Assembly (NCBI RefSeq): GCF_038502225.1
Contig: NC_091323.1
Coordinates: 27,368,845 to 27,432,844, forward strand
Source: Cherax quadricarinatus
Taxonomy: Eukaryota > Arthropoda > Malacostraca > Decapoda > Parastacidae
Length of the DNA stretch: 64,000 nucleotides
Direction of reading: 5' to 3'
Shown here: one piece after another, positions 57,491 through 64,000 of the stretch
Numbering within the stretch: the stretch's first letter is position 1
Layout of the letters: each line of letters begins with the position of its first letter
Notes under the pieces: model-generated
What the model was told of the DNA's origin: nothing
The model's database searches: none
What the model saw: the letters and a program-made list of their open reading frames with translations, nothing else
Position numbers and translations under genes: made by a program

Positions 57491-57943
57491 CCTGAACGAA
57501 TCTACCTGGACGTCCTACTTATTTCTGCAACATTGCAAGCTCCTGAAGATATATTGATTGCAAGATGAAAGGCCTAGAGCTATCATTCAACTCCCACTGT
57601 GGTTGTTTTGCAACATGTCTACACATGTTATTGACATGTCAGCAGCAGTGACGGGCTCCCCGCCCCCAACTTCTCCATACCTCCCCCTCCCTGCCTCCCC
57701 CCTCCCCCCCGGGTGTAATGCTCTGCTAGTCTCTCCCTCATAACCTGAGTCAAGTTACTTACAATAAATTTTTATAGCTAATTTCATAAGTTTTAAGATA
57801 CTTTTTAAGTGTCCATGTGTTTCTTACCTGGAAGACACTGTTCGGGTTTATTAACCGAGGGTTACTAGCCCTCTGGATTAACCATGGTAGTTATCAATTT
57901 CGGATTAACCTAAAATAAAAAATAATGGCCTATTACTATTATA

Positions 57944-58186
<243 letters not shown>

Positions 58187-58320
58187 AAGTATTAAATTTG
58201 ATGAAGTATTGCACCTAGGAATGGAAGGTAATCAAGCTTGATCTATGGATGGGAAGAGGTAACTCCAACTCCTCGGATCAAAAGCACACCATCACCATCA
58301 AGCCATCCTCTTAAAGGATA
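58187..58320 (-). repeat. TTTAGCGCTTC element remnant, minus orientation
   Basis: After (ATT)n come AATGGAAGGTAATCAAGC, CTCCTCGGATCAAAAGC and CACCATCACCATCAAG, the reverse-complement order of 57318-57490. Confidence 0.55.
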
Positions 58321-58461
58321 CAGTGATGTTATGATGACTGTGCGTCGAACAGATGTATAACAATTCTTCCTGCGCTGAACACTGTTGTGTGACTGAGATG
58401 CAGGGGAGAGGGTGTTGGGGTAGGGGGCTTGGCAGGGAGGGAGGGGAGGGGTAACGGGGTG

Positions 58462-59105
58462 GTGGAAGGTACACATGGAGTCAGGTGTACAGGGGGCAGG
58501 GTGGTGGCGGTACACTTGTAGGCAGGTGTACAGGGGGCAGGGTGGTGGCGGTACACATGGAGTCAGGTGTACAGGGGGCAGGGTGGTGGCGGTACACTTA
58601 TAGGCAGGTGTACAGGGAGCAGGGTGGTGGCGGTACACTTGTAGGCAGGTGTACAGGGAGCAGGGTGGTGGCGGTACACTTGTAGGCAGGTGTACAGGGG
58701 GCAGGGTGGTGGCGGTACACTTGTAGGCAGGTGTACAGGGGGCAGGGTGGTGGCGGTACACTTGTAGGCAGGTGTACAGGGGGCAGGGTGGTGGCGGTAC
58801 ACATGGAGTCAGGTGTACAGGGGGCAGGGTGGTGGCGGTACACTTGTAGGCAGGTGTACAGGGGGCAGGGTGGTGGCGGTACACTTGTAGGCAGGTGTAC
58901 AGGGAGCAGGGTGGTGGCGGTACACTTGTAGGCAGGTGTACAGGGGGCAGGGTGGTGGCGGTACACTTGTAGGCAGGTGTACAGGGGGCGGGGTGGTGGC
59001 GGTACACTTGTAGGCAGGTGTACAGGGGGCAGGGTGGTGGCGGTACACTTGTAGGCAGGTGTACAGGGGGCAGGGTGGTGGCGGTACACTTGTAGGCAGG
59101 TGTTC
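58462..59105. repeat. 41-bp G-rich minisatellite, ~16 copies
   Basis: Unit AGGCAGGTGTACAGGGGGCA, GGGTGGTGGC and GGTACACTTGT, with a shorter ATGGAGTC variant recurring three times. Two or more G-runs per unit on the plus strand could support G-quadruplexes. Confidence 0.97.
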
Positions 59106-59850
59106 AAGGAAGAGGGTGAGAGAGATACACACGGAATTAGGAGTAGGAATAACATAGTAGTGGCGGTACACACAATACCAGGAGTAGAGGGTAATTGGGT
59201 ACACACAGTACCAGGAGTACAGGGTAGAGGGTAGTAGGGTACACACAGTACCAGGAGTACAGGGTAGAGGGTAGTGGGGTACACACAACACCAGGAGTAG
59301 AGGGTAGTGGGGTACATACAGTACCAGGAGTACAGGTTAGAGGGTAGTGGGGTACACACAATACCAGAAGTACAAGATAGAGGGTAGTGGGGTATTCACA
59401 GTACCAGTAGTACAGGGTACAGGGTAGTGGGGTACACACAGTACCAGGAGTAGAGGGTAGTGGGGTACACACAGTACCAGGAGTACAGGGTAGTGGGGTA
59501 CACACAGTACCAGGAGTACAAGATAGAGGGTAGTGGGGTATTCACAGTACCAGGAATACAGGTTAGATGGTAGTGGGGTACACACTACACACAGTACCAA
59601 GAGTACAGGTTAGAGGGTAGTGGGGTACACAGTACCAGAAGTACAGGGTACAGGGTAGTGGGGTACACACATTGCCAGGAATACAGGAGAGAGAGTACTG
59701 GGGTACATACAGTGTCAAGTGTACAGGAAAGTACTGGGATACACACAGTGTCAAGTGTACATTAGAGAGAGCAGTGAGGGTGCACAGTGTGCCAGGTGCT
59801 CATGTGAGGGTGGTGGGGGTACACTAGCAGCCAGGTGTGCAGGGAGGGGG
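59106..59850. repeat. diverged 40-50-bp minisatellite related to the preceding array
   Basis: ACACACAGTACCAGGAGTAC and AGGGTAGAGGGTAGTGGGGT alternate. GGTACAC plus GTACAGGG links it to the 41-bp array. 59851-60439 has no gene: a short TC run near 60030-60056 and purine-rich DNA at 60180-60420. Confidence 0.92.
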
Positions 59851-60439
59851 TAGGGGTTGATCATCCCTGACCTGTCCAGTGATACCCACACCCACCCACT
59901 CATCTTCCATCACAATACCCATGATCGACCCCCATTGCTATGCTCCTACATCATACTATTTTATATATGGTAGTCTCGTCCTTAGTTATTTATGATATAA
60001 CCCCCTGAAACGCAACTACCTTGCATTCTTCTCTCTCTTTCTCTCTCTCTCTCTCGCTGGATAATTTGTGATATGCGATATATCTTGGTGTCTTGTTTAT
60101 AGTATGTTCGCAGACCTCGCTCGCTCTTAAATATGTCGTGATATATTATGTGGCCGGTGACAAAATGTGAACATTGCTGTGGAAGGGGGTAGAGGGAAGG
60201 AGGGAGAGGATAGAGGAGGGAAGGAAGGAGATGGGAGGGAGAGAAGAAGAGAAGGATATAAAGATATGAGAAGCAGGGAAGAAGATATAAGTGGAACAGA
60301 GAGGTACTAGAGCAGGAGACATGGAGGGCAGGAAAGAATAAGGAGGGGCGGAGTGAAGGATATGGGAAGGACAGAAGGATACTGAGAAGAGAGGAAGAGA
60401 AGAAGAATATGTTGCACAACGGAAGACACAAGTCAGGAG

Positions 60440-62375
60440 AGTGTAGGATGATGTGAGAGTGTAGGATGATGTGAGAGTGTAGGATGATGTGAGAGTGTAG
60501 GATGATGTGAGAGTGTAGGATGATGTGAGAGTGTAGGATGATGTGAGAGAGTGTAGGATGATGTAAGAGTGTAGGATGATGTGAGTGTAGGATGATGTGA
60601 GAGTGTAGGATGATGTGAGAGTGTAGGATGATGTGAGAGAGTGTAGGATGATGTAAGAGTGTAGGATGATGTGAGAGTGTAGGATGATGTGAGAGTGTAG
60701 GATGATGTGAGAGTGTAGGATGATGTGAGAGTGTAGGATGATGTGAGAGTGTAGGATGATGTGAGAGAGTGTAGGATGATGTGAGAGTGTAGGATGATGT
60801 GAGAGAGTGTAGGATGATGTGAGAGTGTAGGATGATGTGAGAGTGTAGGATGATGTGAGAGTGTAGGATGATGTGAGAGTGTAGGATGATGTGAGAGTGT
60901 AGGATGATGTGAGAGTGTAGGATGATGTGAGAGTGTAGGATGATGTGAGTGTAGGATGATGTGAGAGAGTGTAGGATGATGTGAGAGTGTAGGATGATGT
61001 GAGTGTAGGATGATGTGAGTGTAGGATGATGTGAGAGAGTGTAGGATGTGAGAGTGTAGGATGATGTGAGTGTAGGATGATGTGAGAGAGTGTAGGATGA
61101 TGTGAGAGAGTGTAGGATGATGTGAGAGTGTAGGATGATGTGAGTGTAGGATGATGTGAGAGAGTGTAGGATGATGTGAGAGAGTAGGATGATGTGAGAG
61201 TGTAGGGTGATGTGAGTGTAGGATGATGTGAGAGAGTGTAGGATGATGTGAGAGAGTGTAGGATGATGTGAGAGTGTAGGATGATGTGAGTGTAGGATGA
61301 TGTGAGAGTGTAGGATGATGTGAGAGTGTAGGATGATGTGAGTGTAGGATGATGTGAGAGAGTGTAGAATGATATGAGAGAGTGTAGGATGAGGTGAGTG
61401 TAGGATAATGTGAGAGTGTAGGATGATGTGAGAGTGTAGGATGATGTGAGAGTGTATGATGATGTGAGAGTGTAGGATGATGTGAGAGAGTGTAGGATGA
61501 TGTGAGAGTGTAGGATGATGTGAGAGTGTAGGATGATGTGAGAGTGTAGGATGATGTGAGAGAGTGTAGGATGATGTGAGTGTGGATGATGTGAGAGTGT
61601 AGGATGATGTGAGAGTGTAGGATGATGTGAGAGTGTAGGATGATGTGAGTGTAGAATGATGTGAGTGTAGGATGATGTGCGAGTGTAGGATGATGTGTGT
61701 AGGATGATGTGAGTGTATGATGATGTGAGAGTATAGGATGATGTGAGAGTGAAGGATGATGTGAGTGTAGGATGATGTGAGTGTAGGATGATGTGAGAGT
61801 GTATGATGATGTGAGAGTGTAGGATGATGTGAGAGAGTGTAGGATGATGTGAGAGTGTATGATGATGTGAGTGTAGGATGATGTGAGAGTGTAGGATGAT
61901 GTGAGAGAGTGTAGGATGATGTGAGAGTGTAGGATGTGAGAGTGTATGATAATGTGAGTGTAGGATGATGTGAGAGAGTGTAGGATGACGTGAGTTTAGG
62001 ATGATGTAAGAGAGTGTAGGATGATGTAAGAGTGTAGGATGATGTAAGAGAATGTAGGATGATGTGAGTGTGTAGGATGATGTGAGAGTGTAGGATGATG
62101 TGAGCGTGTAGGATGATGAGTGTAGGATGATGTGAGAGAGTGTAGGATGATGTGAGAGTGCAGGATGATGTAAGAGTGTAGGATGATGTGAGAGTGTAGG
62201 ATGATGTGAGAGGGTAGGATGATGTGAGAGTGTAGGATAATGTGAGAGTGTAGGATGATGTGAGAGTGTAGGATGATGTGAGTGTAGGATGATGTAAGAG
62301 AGTGTAGGATGATGTAAGAGAGTGTAGGATGATGTGAGAGCGTAGGATGATGTGAGAGTGTAGGATGATGTGAGT
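60440..62375. repeat. 18-bp minisatellite, first block
   Basis: Unit AGGATGATGTGAGAGTGT with 14-bp (GTGAGTGT) and 20-bp (GAGAGAGTGT) length variants. Variation by GA steps shows slippage inside the unit. Confidence 0.97.
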
Positions 62376-62452
62376 TAGTTACCATTTTGTCCTAGGCACA
62401 TGTCGATTAGACACTAGGCCTGTTGTATATGAGTACGTGTGTGTGTGTGTGT
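62376..62452. other. unique spacer inside the 18-bp array
   Basis: 77 bases of non-repeat DNA (ACCATTTTGTCCTAGGCACA and onward) ending in a short GT run, splitting the array. Confidence 0.85.
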
Positions 62453-63619
62453 AGAGTGAGTGTAGGATGATGTGAGAGAGTGTAGGATGATGTGAGAGTG
62501 TAGGATGATGTGAGAGAGTGCAGGATGATGTAAGAGTGTAGGATGATGTGAGAGAGTGTAGGATGATGTGAGTGTAGGATAATGTGAGTGTAGGATAATG
62601 TGAGAGAGTGTAGGATGATGTGAGAGTGTAGGATGATGTGAGAGTGTAGGATGATGTAAGAGAGTGTAGGATGATGTAAGAGAGTGTAGGATGATGTGAG
62701 AGAGTGTAGGATGATGTGAGTGTAGGATGATGTGAGTGTAGGATGATGTGAGAGTGTAGGATGATGTGAGAGAGTGTAGGATTATGTGAGAGAGTGTAGG
62801 ATGATGTGAGACAGTGTAGGATGATGTGAGTATAGGATGATGTGAGAGAGTGTAGGATGTAAGAGAGTGTAGGGTGATGTAAGAGTGTAGTGTGATGTAA
62901 GATAGTGTAGGATGATGTGAGAGTGTAGGATCATGTAAGAGTGTAGGGTGATGTAAGAGTGTAAAATGATGTGAGAGAGTGTAGGATGATGTAAGAGAGT
63001 GTAGGATGTAAGAGAATGTAGGATGATGTGAGAGAGTGTAGGATGATGTAAGAGAGTGTAGGATGATGTAAGAGAGTGTAGGATGATGTGAGTGTAGGAT
63101 GACGTGAGAGAGTGTAGGATGATGTAAGAGTTTAGGATGATGTGAGAGAGTGTAGGATGATGTAAGAGAGTGTAGGATGATGTGAGAGAGTGTAGGATGA
63201 TGTGAGAGAGTGTAAGATGATGTAAGCGAGTGTAGGATGATGTGAGAGTGTAGGATGATGAGAGTGTAGGATAATGTGAGAGAGTTGGATGATGTGAGTG
63301 TAGGATGATGTGAGTGTAGGATGATGTAAGAGTGTAGGATGATGTAAGAGAGTGTAAGATGATGCGAGTGTAGAATGATGTGAGAGAGTGTAGGATGATG
63401 TAAGAGAGTGTAGGGTGATGTGAGAGAGTGTAGGAGGATGTGAGAGTGTAGGATGATGTGAGAGAGTGTAGGATGTGAGAGTGTAGGATGATGTGAGAGT
63501 GTAGGATGATGTGAGAGTGTAGGATGATGTAAGAGAGTGTAGGATGATGTAAGAGAGTGTAGGGTGATGTGAGAGAGTGTAGGATGATATGAGAGAGTGT
63601 AGGGTGATGTGAGTGTAAG
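62453..63619. repeat. 18-bp minisatellite, second block
   Basis: Same unit, with more GTAAGAGAGTGT variants than the first block. Confidence 0.97.
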
Positions 63620-63795
63620 AAAGTGCAGGAAGTTGTGAGAAAGTGTAGGGGAGTGCAGGAAGATGTGAGAGAGTGTAGGAGAGTGCAGGAAGATGTGAGA
63701 GAGTGTAGGAGAGTGCAGGAAGATGTGAGAGAGTGTAGGAGAGTGCAGGAAGATGTGAGAAAGTGTAGGAGAGTGCAGGAAGATGTGAGAAAGTG
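63620..63795. repeat. 30-bp minisatellite derived from the 18-bp array
   Basis: Unit GGAAGATGTGAGAGAGTGTA plus GGAGAGTGCA, about 5-6 near-identical copies at the edge of the 18-bp array. Apparently a compound of two variant units that expanded separately. Confidence 0.95.
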
Positions 63796-64000
63796 CAGAC
63801 AGTTTCAATTATCCTCCCTCTTCTCATATGACCCTAGGCGGTGTGTACACCGCGTGTACACACAGCTCATTCTGTATACCAGCTGCTCATGTATACCAAC
63901 TACTGGTGCACACCAGCTGCTCGTGTACACTTCATCACTAACGCAGCTGTCTCTCTAGTGTGTCACATTCTGCTTGATGCAACGTATCTTTTAAAAAAAA
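63796..64000. other. right edge without a gene
   Basis: GTGTACACCGCGTGTACAC near 63842 is an inverted repeat. TACCAGCTGCTCATG-like words recur three times at 63875-63930. No coding signal. Confidence 0.5.

Noticed and set aside
62414..63808. 464-codon minus-strand ORF
   Set aside because: Artefact of the 18-bp array, with Leu/Ser/His repeats and length variants that change frame.
63840..63865. GTGTACACCGCGTGTACAC as an operator or origin
   Set aside because: A short inverted repeat in low-complexity DNA with no supporting context.

Overview
The window is eukaryotic, non-coding, very repeat-dense DNA. No intact host protein-coding gene, rRNA cluster or functional tRNA gene could be supported. 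The mixture of CR1/Jockey-type and RTE-like non-LTR retrotransposons, tRNA-derived SINEs ending in (ATT)n, very long AC/GT and AT microsatellites and dozens of minisatellites resembles decapod crustacean genomes (crayfish, lobster or shrimp). That assignment is an inference from repeat style, not from a marker gene.

Layout. 1-4.7 kb: a minisatellite, a decayed LINE ending in a long (AC)n tract, a ~230 bp imperfect tandem duplication and a CA/CCCAC-rich array. 4.7-9.1 kb: the only intact mobile-element genes, a two-ORF CR1-like LINE (called LINE-A here) with an intact endonuclease/reverse transcriptase. 9.3-10.8 kb: three 5'-truncated LINE-A copies in the same orientation, each separated by (GT)n. 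10.9-15.3 kb: 14-bp and ~51-bp minisatellites and microsatellites. 15.7-22.3 kb: SINEs, fragments of a second LINE (LINE-B), a CACGTCAGGGTCA-type minisatellite, and a LINE-B inserted in a diverged LINE-A relative. 22.3-36.5 kb: G-rich DNA, RTE-like fragments, SINEs, foldback elements and five tandem arrays with units of 27-30 bp. 36.5-39.0 kb: a second LINE-A/(GT)n nest. 39.4-41.4 kb: a 391-bp MITE inside (TA)n, then a LINE-D 3' end split by a 639-bp insertion with a 13-bp target-site duplication. 44.7-49.0 kb: a 4.3-kb array of a 29-bp unit with higher-order duplications. 49.8-52.2 kb: a frameshifted gene fragment of an uncharacterised arthropod family, then a 1.4-kb LINE-A copy. 52.3-60.4 kb: decayed LINE, SINE and LINE-B pieces, a perfect 34-bp palindrome, a (TTA)/(TTG) tract and a 41-bp array. 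60.4-63.8 kb: an 18-bp array.

How the parts relate. Almost everything is either a retroelement or a tandem array, and the two are linked. LINE-A copies lie between AC tracts at both ends, LINE-B fragments lie inside or beside a minisatellite, and the MITE lies in (TA)n. The most interesting signals are (1) LINE-A insertion into, or generation of, (AC)n tracts, giving head-to-tail LINE nests, and (2) hammerhead-ribozyme-like hairpins with compensating stem-II changes in several dispersed repeats, one of which has a retrozyme/Penelope-like layout with a clear target-site duplication.
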